A DNA stretch of 64,000 nt from positions 1-64,000 of the forward strand of contig NZ_JALIRM010000016.1 of NCBI RefSeq assembly GCF_022900255.1. Reading direction: 5' to 3'. The translations under genes and the position numbers were made by a program. The stretch's first letter is position 1, and each line of letters starts with the position of its first letter. The stretch comes from Lederbergia wuyishanensis. Its GTDB lineage: Bacteria; Bacillota; Bacilli; Bacillales; Bacillaceae_C. Under the pieces are notes generated by a model that saw nothing but the letters and a program-made list of their open reading frames with translations, made no database searches and had not been told where the DNA came from. This document shows positions 36,435 through 44,782 of this stretch, in pieces.

Positions 36435-37589
36435 ATGAATTTAGCAGTCCACTTTGGAGCAGGAAATATTGGAAGGGGCTTTATTGGAGCACTTTTTTCA
36501 CAATCCGACTATCAGGTCATTTTTGTTGATATCGCCGATGATATTATTCAACAGCTAAACTCAAAAAAGCGCTATAATGTGAAGCTAGCGACGGATGGAC
36601 AGGAAAATATCACGATTGAAAATGTGTCTGGCTTAAACAACATGAAACAGGAAGAACAAGTCATCGAGGCAATCGGGAGGACAACCTATCTGACTACAGC
36701 AATTGGTCCTAATATTTTGCCCCATATTGCTCCTCTCATAGCGAAAGGGATTACTGAGAGAGTTAAAACAAATAGTGAAAGGTTATATGTCATTGCATGT
36801 GAAAACCAAATTTCGGCAACAGATTTTCTTAAAGATTATATAGTTGAAAATCTGGACGAAGAAACGAAGAAAGTAATAGATGGAAAAGTACTATTTTTGA
36901 ATTCGGCGGTCGACCGAATCGTGCCGATGCAGCATAATCAAGGCTCGCTGGATGTACTTGTAGAACCTTATTATGAATGGGTTGTGGAAGCCCGTGAGGA
37001 AATTCCAAGTGTTGAGGGGATGAAAATTGTATCAGATCTTGCCCCTTATATTGAAAGAAAGCTATTCACTGTTAATACAGGTCATGCAGTAATCGCCTAC
37101 CTTGGATATTTGAAAAATAAGGCCACGATTCATGAGGCCCTCAATGACAATACAATTTTAGAGCAAGTCCATGCAACTCTTGCGGAAACAGGCGCCTACT
37201 TAATTAAGAGATATAATCTTGACGCAACAGAACATCAGCAATATATTGAAAAAATTATTGAACGCTTTAAAAATGCTCATTTAAACGATGTCGTAACAAG
37301 AGTTGGACGTTCTCCAATCCGCAAGCTTGGGCCAAATGACCGACTTGTTCGCCCTGCTTTAGAAGCTGCAAAAGTAAACCTTTCTTATGTCAATCTTGCA
37401 AAAGCAATTGCATCTGCACTTCATTTCAATGATGAAAACGATCCGGAAGCTGTCAAGCTCCAGATAATGATCAAGGAAAAAGGTCTTCAGGCGGTACTTA
37501 ATGAAGTATGTGGATTGGATAAAAACAGTGAAATCACTCAGAAAATCATAAGGAATTATAAGGCTATTTCAGTAAAAGAAGATTTTTGA
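36435..37589 (+). CDS. mtlD: Mannitol-1-phosphate 5-dehydrogenase
   Basis: NAD-dependent enzyme of 384 residues converting mannitol-1-phosphate to fructose-6-phosphate. N-terminal HFGAGNIGRGFIG binds NAD; KLFTVNTGHAVIAYLGYLK contains the catalytic Lys and His of the polyol dehydrogenase family. ATG 36435 has AAGGA about 10 bases upstream; a 7-codon extension is less likely. It completes the mannitol pathway started by MtlA. Confidence 0.95.
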   Translation: MNLAVHFGAGNIGRGFIGALFSQSDYQVIFVDIADDIIQQLNSKKRYNVKLATDGQENITIENVSGLNNMKQEEQVIEAIGRTTYLTTAIGPNILPHIAPLIAKGITERVKTNSERLYVIACENQISATDFLKDYIVENLDEETKKVIDGKVLFLNSAVDRIVPMQHNQGSLDVLVEPYYEWVVEAREEIPSVEGMKIVSDLAPYIERKLFTVNTGHAVIAYLGYLKNKATIHEALNDNTILEQVHATLAETGAYLIKRYNLDATEHQQYIEKIIERFKNAHLNDVVTRVGRSPIRKLGPNDRLVRPALEAAKVNLSYVNLAKAIASALHFNDENDPEAVKLQIMIKEKGLQAVLNEVCGLDKNSEITQKIIRNYKAISVKEDF

Positions 37590-37688
37590 TACAAAAGCCC
37601 TTACAGACGAGTAAAGTGAACCTTTCTATCAATAATAGTTAGCACCTTACAAAAATGATTTTCTTTAAAAGCCAAGCGTAATTAAAAG

Positions 37689-37740
37689 AAACAGAGTTTG
37701 AATGAAAATTCTCATTCCAGCTCTGTTTCTAATTTTTTTC
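37689..37740 (+). terminator. Terminator after mtlD
   Basis: AAACAGAG (37689-37696) pairs with CTCTGTTT (37721-37728), with an inner GAATG/CATTC pairing, followed by CTAATTTTTTTC. Confidence 0.85.
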
Positions 37741-37776
37741 TTGTTAGGTTGTTTTCGTAAAGTTTGTTGTTTTTGT

Positions 37777-37802
37777 AAAAGCCCAAAAGCTGGCTTTTTT
37801 AT
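37777..37802. terminator. Second hairpin near the pseudogene end
   Basis: AAAAGCC pairs with GGCTTTTTT (37792-37800). It can serve either strand and may be the old terminator of the decayed CBM9 gene on the minus strand. Confidence 0.55.
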
Positions 37803-37864
37803 TTATCCTTGTTAATTGCTACAGTCACTCTAAAAAGATGATTTAATCCTCTCTTCCCCGGGCT

Positions 37865-38188
37865 TTAGAGTTTACCAGGCTTACCTGGTTTTGCAGGTTT
37901 ACCCGGATTTTCTGGTTTGCCCGGTTTACCTGGGTCTTCTGGATTTTCAGGTATTTGTTTTTACAAGCGTCAGAACACCCAACACAGATGTATCTTGGTA
38001 TCCTTGACCAGTAGTGTAGTTCCATGTCGCCACGCTTGGCGAGCACCGTCTTTTCCACCATTGATCTAAACGTCAAAGCCTATCTTCATGTTACTTTCCG
38101 GAATAACCTTTTTGAAAGGTATTTTCACTTCAACTATAGCCGTTATCTGATACATGAGTTACAGTGCCTCCATCAAACTTTTCATTCA
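37865..38188 (-). pseudogene. 3' remnant of a secreted CBM9-domain exoenzyme
   Basis: Read in pieces on the minus strand this gives VNEKFDGGTVTHVSDNGYS, then VEVKIPFKKVIPESNMKIGFD followed by a stop codon, INGGKDGAR, then VATWNYTTGQGYQDTSVLGV, and finally a collagen-like tail ENPEDPGKPGKPENPGKP ending GKPGKL. The IGFD...INGGKDGAR...WN.TTG..YQDTS pattern is that of carbohydrate-binding module family 9 of xylanases. At least three frameshifts and one in-frame TAG break it. It begins directly after the stop of the flavin reductase gene, so the rest of the enzyme gene was lost at that junction. Confidence 0.75.
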
Positions 38189-38755
38189 CTAAAAGTCATA
38201 TTGTGCATCTTTCGCCTCGCGAATCTTAACATATGCATCTACAAGAAGCACAGTGTCTTCTACTAAACGCTCAATACGGAATAAAATATCATCATTCACT
38301 ATTTCGTTTCGATAAAAATCCTTTTCTTCTATAAATACATACGTAGGGACGATATGTGCCTTCATATAGGAAAGTATTGGCTTTAATTGTTGCTCAGCCA
38401 TCAAATAATGTTTTGGTGTACCTGCTGTTATAAGAATACTTACCACTTTATCTCGAAATGCATTTACTGGTAATAAATCAAAAATATTTTTTAATGTGGC
38501 TGCAATAGATGCTTGAAACACAGGCGTTCCGATAATAATAGCGTCTGCTCCCATAATTGTTTCTGTTACATACTTTGTATCGCCATCATAATCCCAATAG
38601 TTGCGTCCATCACTAAAGACCATGTCATATTCCGCTAAATCTAGTAATGTAATCTCTGCATCTGGATATTCTTCACGAGCTTTATTAAGTGTATAGTCCA
38701 TCGCTATCCTTGTTTTATTTCCTACATTTGAGCCTGAAATTCCAACAATCTTCAT
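38189..38755 (-). CDS. NADPH-dependent FMN reductase family protein
   Basis: Flavodoxin-like flavin reductase of 188 residues: VGISGSNVGNKTRIAMDYTL binds FMN phosphate, and IIGTPVFQASIAATLKNIFDLLP is the conserved second motif. ATG 38755 is preceded by GGGGGTAA and follows the LLM gene stop directly. It would supply reduced flavin to the luciferase-like monooxygenase encoded just upstream. It is the last gene of the MarR-linked operon, and its stop abuts the CBM9 pseudogene. Confidence 0.88.
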   Translation of the reverse strand: MKIVGISGSNVGNKTRIAMDYTLNKAREEYPDAEITLLDLAEYDMVFSDGRNYWDYDGDTKYVTETIMGADAIIIGTPVFQASIAATLKNIFDLLPVNAFRDKVVSILITAGTPKHYLMAEQQLKPILSYMKAHIVPTYVFIEEKDFYRNEIVNDDILFRIERLVEDTVLLVDAYVKIREAKDAQYDF

Positions 38756-38756
38756 G

Positions 38757-39815
38757 TTAATTACCCCCTGTATATTTCTTAATTGCTGGCATAATTTCTG
38801 TAGCAATTAATTCTATATTTTTCGCAATCTTATCAAATGGCACGCCACCAAAATCAATCTGGGCCATAAAGCGTTGTTGACCGTATAGTTCATATTGATA
38901 AATCATCTTTTCGATGATTTGCTGTGGACTACCAATCATTAAAGCATCTCGATGATCAGTCGCTTGCGCAAATTGTTGTTTTGGATAGCCACCGCCTCGT
39001 AACGCGAGCATACCGGAATTAGCGTGTGGGTAGTATTCTCTAAGAGCATCTTGAGAAGTTTCTGCCGTATAGAATAAACTTGTCGTTGCAATTGGCAATG
39101 TTGCTGGATCAAAACCACTGCGCTCTGCTGCCTCACGATACGCATCAACCGAAACCTTAAAGTTAATGGCTGGGCCACCGAGCGTGGTCAGCATCATTGG
39201 TACACCCGCATATCCAGCTTTAATGGCACTAGCAGGAGGTCCTCCTACTGCGCGCCAGATTGGCAAATGACCATTCAAAGGCTGCGGTAGAATCATTGCA
39301 TTTTTAAGCGGTGCTCGGAATTGTCCTTCCCACGTTACTTTTTCTTCATTATTCAATTTCAGAAGAAGCTCCAATTTTTCTTCAAATAATTCTTCATAAT
39401 CACGGACATTATACCCGAGCAAATCATATGCTCCAACACGTGAGCCTCTTCCAGCGACAATTTCCGCTCGCCCATTTGAAATTAAATCAATTGTGGCAAA
39501 ATCTTCATACACTCTGACTGGGTCAGATACACTTAACACAGTTGCAGAGCTGGCAATTTTAATATTTTTAGTTGCTTGAGCAATCGCCCCTAAAATAACC
39601 GTATGTGCCTGTGTTGTAAAATGGATTTGATGACTTTCGCCGACTGCAAAAACATCAAGTCCTGCCTCATCAGCAAGCTTACTAGCCTCAATTAATTCTC
39701 TTATTCTCTGTTCCGCGCTAATCATGTTACCTGTATGTGGATTAAATAAATGATCTCCGATTGAATATAAACCGAATTCAATCCCTTTACTCGTATCAAT
39801 ACGATATTGTTCCAT
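38757..39815 (-). CDS. Luciferase-like (LLM class) flavin-dependent monooxygenase
   Basis: TIM-barrel protein of 352 residues of the bacterial luciferase family (EFGLYSIGDH, FAVGESHQIHFT, TVLSVSDPVRVYEDFATIDL, AGRGSRVGAYDLLGY). It uses FMNH2 and oxygen; the reduced flavin probably comes from the next gene. AAGGAGTG precedes the ATG. It is in an operon with a ring-cleaving dioxygenase and a MarR regulator, which suggests detoxification of an aromatic or quinone compound. The substrate is unknown. Confidence 0.87.
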   Translation of the reverse strand: MEQYRIDTSKGIEFGLYSIGDHLFNPHTGNMISAEQRIRELIEASKLADEAGLDVFAVGESHQIHFTTQAHTVILGAIAQATKNIKIASSATVLSVSDPVRVYEDFATIDLISNGRAEIVAGRGSRVGAYDLLGYNVRDYEELFEEKLELLLKLNNEEKVTWEGQFRAPLKNAMILPQPLNGHLPIWRAVGGPPASAIKAGYAGVPMMLTTLGGPAINFKVSVDAYREAAERSGFDPATLPIATTSLFYTAETSQDALREYYPHANSGMLALRGGGYPKQQFAQATDHRDALMIGSPQQIIEKMIYQYELYGQQRFMAQIDFGGVPFDKIAKNIELIATEIMPAIKKYTGGN

Positions 39816-39831
39816 GTCTATTCACTCCTTC

Positions 39832-40773
39832 TTAATCAATTGGTTCTAATTTTGCTTCAATTTCTGCACGTCTTTCTTCCAAAAACGGTGGTAAATCTAA
39901 TGCTATTCCTAATTCTTCGACAGTTGAATCCACAGTAAATCCAGGACCATCCGTTGCAATCTCAAATAAAATGCCATTGGATTCAAGGAAGTATAGACTC
40001 TTAAAGTAAAAACGATTGACAATTCCTGTTGAGTGAAAACCACGTTCTTTAACGACACCTTCCCAATAACGTAATTCTTCCTCATTTTTCACACGAATTG
40101 CTAGATGATGGATGCTTCCTCTTCCAGGTTTTTCTCTTTTCCCATCTTGCTGTTTAATGACAATTTCTCCGAATGATTGGCCTTCGACTGATTGATAAAT
40201 CACTTCGCTATCTGTACGACCAACTTCTACGTAACCAAACATATCGCGTAATGTTTTAGCTGTTTTTTCCAAATGGCGGACTGTTAATTCGACCGTTCCC
40301 ATTCCTAAGATACGATGCTTTTCTTTAATAACAGATTCCTTCCAAGACATCCAATACTCTGGAACAGATTCACCGTTGTTATTTAATAAGACCATTCTTA
40401 AACCTTCCGAATCTTCAAAATGCAACGCATCCCGTCCAGCGTATTTTGTAATTTCACCATGCTTAACATCCATTGACTCAAAACGCTTTTTCCAATATTC
40501 GAGACTTTCAACTGTTGGAACAAGTAAGCCAATTTGCGTAATGGCATTAGTACCGCGATATGTCCTACCTACATAAGGCATTTCAAAAAACGATAACTCC
40601 GTCCCAGCACTGCCTGTTAAATCTCCGTAAAATAAGTGGTACATTGAAGGATCATCTTGATTCACGGTCTTTTTTACTCTTCGTAGTCCTAATACATTTT
40701 GATAAAAATGATTATTAATTTGAGCATCCTTTGTAATCATGGAAATATGGTGATGACCAGGTATTTTATACAT
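39832..40773 (-). CDS. Ring-cleaving dioxygenase of the glyoxalase fold (MhqO-like)
   Basis: VOC-family protein of 313 residues made of two glyoxalase modules. Probable metal ligands are His in GHHHISMITKD, His in SIHHLAIRVKN and Glu in LFEIATDGPGF. The closest known type is the B. subtilis MhqA/MhqO group induced by hydroquinones and diamide under MarR-type control. GGGAGG precedes the ATG, and a perfect operator palindrome sits 20 bases upstream. Confidence 0.85.
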   Translation of the reverse strand: MYKIPGHHHISMITKDAQINNHFYQNVLGLRRVKKTVNQDDPSMYHLFYGDLTGSAGTELSFFEMPYVGRTYRGTNAITQIGLLVPTVESLEYWKKRFESMDVKHGEITKYAGRDALHFEDSEGLRMVLLNNNGESVPEYWMSWKESVIKEKHRILGMGTVELTVRHLEKTAKTLRDMFGYVEVGRTDSEVIYQSVEGQSFGEIVIKQQDGKREKPGRGSIHHLAIRVKNEEELRYWEGVVKERGFHSTGIVNRFYFKSLYFLESNGILFEIATDGPGFTVDSTVEELGIALDLPPFLEERRAEIEAKLEPID

Positions 40774-40791
40774 GTTATTTCCTCCCTTTTA

Positions 40792-40812
40792 ACTTGACTA
40801 GTCAAGTGATAA
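40792..40812. promoter_or_regulatory. MarR-type operator 1, before the dioxygenase gene
   Basis: The perfect 16-base palindrome ACTTGACTAGTCAAGT (40792-40807), extended to GATAA on one side. The same core, TTATCACTTGA.TAGT.AAGT on the minus strand, recurs before the MarR gene, so it is very likely the binding site of that regulator. Confidence 0.75.
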
Positions 40813-40823
40813 AGTAAAAAAAA

Positions 40824-41267
40824 TTACTCAGATGGTAATTCTCTTTTTTGACTATATTTGTGTACTCGCGTCATGAGTGAATATAGTGTTTTCTGTTCTT
40901 CTTCATTTAATACATCATCAAAAAATGACGATTGAAACTCAAGCTGTGCTGGCATTGCCTCTTTTAATATGGATTCAGCCTTCTCTGTTAAACTAATCGT
41001 TTTCGTTTTCCAATCTTGCTTTCGATATATATATCCTTCTTTTTCAAGTCGGGCGAGCATACGGGAAATACCGCCTTGGGTTACCGTTACCTTTTCAGCT
41101 AAATCGCACTGTGTAAGCGGCTGATATGTCTTTACTTGAACAAGTACATCAAATTGAGCCGTAGTTAAACCAAAATGCTTAAGAAATTCATTAGACAATT
41201 GGTTACTTTGGTTTGTAAAACGCATTAGACGCAGCCAAATTAACGATCCAAGTGTATTATTTCGCAC
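40824..41267 (-). CDS. MarR family transcriptional regulator
   Basis: Winged-helix regulator of 147 residues ([42 protein letters not shown]). The start is GTG 41267 with GGAGGGGG just before it; the longer frame runs into its own operator. It probably represses itself and the dioxygenase/LLM/flavin reductase genes until an electrophile or aromatic ligand binds. It has no Cys in the conserved N-terminal position of thiol-sensing YodB/OhrR types that I could see. Confidence 0.88.
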   Translation of the reverse strand: MRNNTLGSLIWLRLMRFTNQSNQLSNEFLKHFGLTTAQFDVLVQVKTYQPLTQCDLAEKVTVTQGGISRMLARLEKEGYIYRKQDWKTKTISLTEKAESILKEAMPAQLEFQSSFFDDVLNEEEQKTLYSLMTRVHKYSQKRELPSE

Positions 41268-41298
41268 TTTTTCCCCCTCCCTCTTCACTAACCTTAAT

Positions 41299-41330
41299 AT
41301 CACTTTACTACTCAAGTGATAAAAAATCAA
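41299..41330 (-). promoter_or_regulatory. Promoter and MarR-type operator 2 of the MarR gene
   Basis: Inverted arms ATCACTT (41299-41305) and AAGTGAT (41314-41320) with an 8-base centre. On the minus strand TTGATT (41325-41330), 17 bases, TAAAGT (41302-41307) forms a promoter, so the operator fills the spacer between -35 and -10. This explains autorepression. Confidence 0.7.
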
Positions 41331-41394
41331 TTAAAATCTCTTTACACTTTTTTCCTTTGTCGTTTTATTTTAAACCGATCACTGATGGACGGGC

Positions 41395-42018
41395 TTATCC
41401 TAAAGACATACCCGTATTCACCGGATAGAGATTTCCTTTAAATCCGAATGAAACCCTGCCTGTTTCTTCAGATACTACTAGGACGAGGGCATCACTCCGC
41501 TCTGATAGACCTAAGGCAGCCCGGTGTCGTGTACCTATTTTTTCGTCACCTATTAATCTGTCCGAAAGCGGAAGAACATTTGCCGCAGAAACAATCTGAT
41601 TAGTATGTATCATTACAGCACCATCATGAAGTGGATTTCCGGGAAAGAAAATGGATTCTAACAAAGAATGTGTCAGTTCCGCTCTGATTGGAATTCCGGG
41701 TTTAACCAAATTATCAAGAGAATCTTCACGTTGAATGACAATTAAACCACCATGTTTACGATGGGACATATTTTGAACGCAAACTGATAATTCAGGGTAT
41801 TTTTCCGTAAATGGAGCTAAATAGCAATTTAAGTAAAAATTGGCCGCTTTCATATCAATGGAAATAAAATGCTCTTTTATTTTTTCGAAACTCCCCAGAA
41901 GACAGTGGTCCTCATTATCCATCGCAACTAAGTTATTTTGGAGTGCTGATATCACTTTACGAATATCCTCCTTTATCCTCAGTTTCATCGGGGAAAAATC
42001 ACAATTCATTTGGTTCAC
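41395..42018 (-). CDS. cdaS: CdaS, sporulation-specific diadenylate cyclase
   Basis: Enzyme making c-di-AMP from two ATP. An N-terminal helical YojJ-type regulatory domain (about 1-60) is followed by the DAC domain with LHDGAVMIH and GTRHRAALGLSERSDA, the two signature motifs. About 207 residues, the normal size for CdaS rather than CdaA or DisA. Start GTG 42018 has AGGAGGTG 6 bases upstream. In B. subtilis it acts in the forespore for germination. Confidence 0.93.
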   Translation of the reverse strand: MNQMNCDFSPMKLRIKEDIRKVISALQNNLVAMDNEDHCLLGSFEKIKEHFISIDMKAANFYLNCYLAPFTEKYPELSVCVQNMSHRKHGGLIVIQREDSLDNLVKPGIPIRAELTHSLLESIFFPGNPLHDGAVMIHTNQIVSAANVLPLSDRLIGDEKIGTRHRAALGLSERSDALVLVVSEETGRVSFGFKGNLYPVNTGMSLG

Positions 42019-42049
42019 GAAGAACACCTCCTATTACCGAGTGTATTTA

Positions 42050-42077
42050 TTATATGTGATGAAGATATGGACCATTC
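42050..42077 (-). promoter_or_regulatory. Possible sigma-G promoter of cdaS
   Basis: On the minus strand GAATG (42073-42077) and CATATAA (42050-42056), 16 bases apart, resemble a forespore promoter. B. subtilis cdaS is sigma-G dependent, which is the main support. Confidence 0.35.
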
Positions 42078-42195
42078 AGCAATCGAAAGTTGTATAAAAA
42101 TAGATAAGTGTATACACCCTAAGAAAAGCCCTTATCTAGAAAACTTTTTAAAATTATGTGACAACATCACTATTAATAGAGAAGAGGTATGCAAC

Positions 42196-42531
42196 TTGCC
42201 TAATGTATCAGTATTCGGTGGAGAAACCTTTGAAGTGGAGATGGGGAAAAGATTAGTATTAGCTCTCGAAGATAACGGTATCAATATTCTACATCGCTGT
42301 GGGGGAAATGCTAGATGTACGACTTGCAGAGTAGAAGTATTGGCGGGGAATTTTAAGGAAGTAACGAATAAAGAAAAAAATGCCTTTGCTGATAAAGGAA
42401 TTGATGAGGATTCATTTGAGGATTGTTTGCGCTTATCTTGCCAAATTCGTGTGAATGGAGACATCACTGTTCGACCCATAATGACGGTTGAAAATACGGG
42501 AAAAAAGGCTGGCCCAAGACCAGCTGACTAA
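42196..42531 (+). CDS. 2Fe-2S ferredoxin
   Basis: Plant-type [2Fe-2S] domain: CGGNARCTTC gives three ligands and CQIRV the fourth. Start TTG 42196 (MPNVSVFGGETFE) has GAAGAGG upstream and gives 111 residues, the common length. The frame is open back to 42010 but that part overlaps cdaS and looks non-coding. An electron donor for an unknown oxidoreductase; it stands alone, with a terminator behind. Confidence 0.85.
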   Translation: MPNVSVFGGETFEVEMGKRLVLALEDNGINILHRCGGNARCTTCRVEVLAGNFKEVTNKEKNAFADKGIDEDSFEDCLRLSCQIRVNGDITVRPIMTVENTGKKAGPRPAD

Positions 42532-42638
42532 GAGTAACACTTTTCGATAGAGTCAAGCATTCACAAATTCATGAGAATATCGCATGAAAAGAAACTTTTT
42601 TTCTTATAAGAATTAACATTATTTTATTAATTACTTTG

Positions 42639-42665
42639 ACACTCACTTTTAGAGTGTTTTTTTAT
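42639..42665 (+). terminator. Terminator after the ferredoxin gene
   Basis: ACACTC (42639-42644) pairs with GAGTGT (42652-42657), followed by TTTTTTTA. It lies about 110 bases behind the stop. Confidence 0.75.
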
Positions 42666-42680
42666 GGACTACATTATCGA

Positions 42681-42709
42681 GTTATGAATAATAAAAATGA
42701 ACATATATT
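42681..42709 (+). promoter_or_regulatory. Possible sigma-E promoter of the SleL/YaaH gene
   Basis: CATATATT (42702-42709) resembles the sigma-E -10 box, with GTTATGAATA (42681-42690) upstream. This fits a mother-cell spore-coat enzyme but is only a by-eye match. Confidence 0.35.
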
Positions 42710-42743
42710 TAATTAATAGCTTATCTTGGAACGAGGTAATAAT

Positions 42744-44003
42744 ATGTTTATTTATGTTGTGAAAACGGGCGAATCAGTATTTTCCATTGCTACAAAATAT
42801 CAAGTAACAATGGACAGCATACGTATGATTAACGGATTAACAACAGATCGATTAGTCCCAGGACAAGATTTACTCATTCCTACGAATATGTATACAGTTC
42901 AACCTGGGGACTCGTTGTATACCATTTCTCAAATGAGTTTAATACCAGTTGAAACAATACGTCTTATTAATGGTTTACACTCTAATGTAATCATGGTTGG
43001 AATGCAACTATATTTACCCCCTAGACCTAAATATGAAGCGGAAGGTTTTAGTTATATAACACCTTCGACGCCTGAAACAAATAGAATGATCGTTCAGTCC
43101 TTTGCACCCATTAATACTTTTTTTGGTATTTTTGAGTACCATATTCTTGAAGATGGGAGTTTAAGCACTTTAAATGATCAGCAACTTATTCAGCTATCTA
43201 GGGAGAACCATGTTGCTCCCCTTGCCGTGATTACGAACTTGACTTCAAGTGGCTTTAGTCCTGAATTAACTAAACGCGTTTTAAGTTCCCCTGAAATACG
43301 AAATCGTCTAATTAACAATATTTATAATTTGGTTAAGAGTAAAAAATATGCTGGTGTAAATATTGATTTTGAACGAGTGCGTGAGGAACAAAGGGATTTA
43401 TTTAGTGGATTTTTACGTTATTTAAGAGAGCGCCTAAAGCCAGAGGGATATTATACATCTGTTGCTGTTCCTGCAAAAACGAGCGACGAAGTTTCTTGGC
43501 TTAAAGGATATGATTACGGCGGTATTGGAGCAGCTGTTGATTTTGTTTTTCTCATGGATTATGACTGGCATGAAGCAAGCAGTCCTCCTGGTCCTGTTGC
43601 TCCTATAAGGGAAGTAAGACAATCAATTGAGTATGCTCTTAAGCATATGGGCGTAAATAAAATAATCCTTGGTGTTCCTCGTTACGGATACGATTGGACC
43701 ATGTCTGATGGGAATGTAGTTAGTGCACATGCTGTTTCTGTGGCTGGAGCAATAAGTACAGCTATGAAGTTTCAAGTGCCTATTCAGTATTCTTCGGAAT
43801 ATCAGCAGCCTTATTTTACCTATTATGATGAAACAGGTAAGAGGCACATTGTTTGGTATGAAGACACGAGGGCTCGAGCATATAAGTTTCAACTCGTGGT
43901 TGATTATCGCCTAAGAGGCGTTGGAGCTTGGCAATTAGGATTACATTTTCCTCAATCTGCTGTCATAGTAAGGGATTTTTTTAATATAAAAAAAATCCTT
44001 TAA
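42744..44003 (+). CDS. YaaH/SleL-type spore peptidoglycan hydrolase (LysM-LysM-GH18)
   Basis: Protein of 419 residues with two LysM domains (about 1-48 and 49-96; YVVKTGESVFSIATKYQVT and YTVQPGDSLYTISQ) and a GH18 domain with NIDFERVREE as the catalytic strand and FLMDYDWHE. YaaH and SleL are spore proteins acting on cortex fragments during germination as N-acetylglucosaminidases. ATG 42744 has GAGGTAATAAT before it. Four GH18-family spore proteins exist in Bacillus, so the exact orthologue is uncertain. Confidence 0.9.
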   Translation: MFIYVVKTGESVFSIATKYQVTMDSIRMINGLTTDRLVPGQDLLIPTNMYTVQPGDSLYTISQMSLIPVETIRLINGLHSNVIMVGMQLYLPPRPKYEAEGFSYITPSTPETNRMIVQSFAPINTFFGIFEYHILEDGSLSTLNDQQLIQLSRENHVAPLAVITNLTSSGFSPELTKRVLSSPEIRNRLINNIYNLVKSKKYAGVNIDFERVREEQRDLFSGFLRYLRERLKPEGYYTSVAVPAKTSDEVSWLKGYDYGGIGAAVDFVFLMDYDWHEASSPPGPVAPIREVRQSIEYALKHMGVNKIILGVPRYGYDWTMSDGNVVSAHAVSVAGAISTAMKFQVPIQYSSEYQQPYFTYYDETGKRHIVWYEDTRARAYKFQLVVDYRLRGVGAWQLGLHFPQSAVIVRDFFNIKKIL

Positions 44004-44067
44004 TAAAAGTCGTTAAGCTTCTTTTCTGAAAGTAGGATTCTTCATTAAATAACTAACGGAGGAATAT

Positions 44068-44550
44068 ATGTCTTCTTTTAACCCACAAAAGTTATCCGTC
44101 AATCTCATTCCTCCAGCCTCTTCTAACCAACCACTTGATGGAAGGAAATACACTCTTACCCATTCCGACCTTACAGGTGAGCTTTTTTTAAATATAGGAA
44201 ATGTCTATAATTATAATGCTATTGATCCAAAAATGCGGGATGAGGTTCTGGCCGAATGGCAAAGAGATAAGCATTCTTACTTCTTCTTAATAGGAAAAGT
44301 TCATGTTGATGAAGGGGAATTCAGTGAAGAAAAGGCTGGCTTACGTTTTAATATATTTATTAAAGAAATGCCTACTGCCTTAAAAGGAATTGTATATGGA
44401 GACAAATCCTTTTTCGCTAACTATCCCTCACTTCTGTATGCCCCCATCTATATACATTTTCATTCTGCTTATCCAAAGTATCGTCAAATTCTATACTTTG
44501 GTACCCCAATACAACTATTACACGAAATATCACCCTTTTTTACTTTATAA
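44068..44550 (+). CDS. Stay-green (SGR) family protein
   Basis: Protein of 160 residues resembling the Staygreen domain (PF12638): KLSVNLIPPASSNQPLDGRKYTL, DLTGELFLNIG, GEFSEEKAGLRFNIFIKEMP and YAPIYIHFHSAYPKY. In plants SGR is a magnesium dechelatase removing Mg from chlorophyll a; Bacillus homologues are known but have no clear native role. GGAGG is just before the ATG. It lies directly behind the spore hydrolase gene on the same strand. Confidence 0.85.
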   Translation: MSSFNPQKLSVNLIPPASSNQPLDGRKYTLTHSDLTGELFLNIGNVYNYNAIDPKMRDEVLAEWQRDKHSYFFLIGKVHVDEGEFSEEKAGLRFNIFIKEMPTALKGIVYGDKSFFANYPSLLYAPIYIHFHSAYPKYRQILYFGTPIQLLHEISPFFTL

Positions 44551-44782
44551 TCATCACGAAAAAATTTCTTAATAGAAAACAAAAATTAATGGGTAGAAAG
44601 TCTCGAATTTCCCTTGATTACCACATATCATATAGAGCGAATTACAATTCACTTTTGGTAAATTAGGTATCTATAATATTAATCTAGTGTAAGTGCTCTT
44701 AATTAATAACTGTCTATGTGCCACTCGGTATAATTATTGTTTAAACAATACTTTTCCTCATCAAAACGAAGGTGTGATTATT

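Noticed and set aside
37843-38076. Open frame of 77 codons on the minus strand
   Set aside because: It runs in the wrong frame through the CBM9 pseudogene; the meaningful residues are spread over three frames.
42010-42195. N-terminal extension of the ferredoxin frame
   Set aside because: It overlaps the cdaS start, has no ribosome binding site and no ferredoxin similarity; TTG 42196 is a better start.
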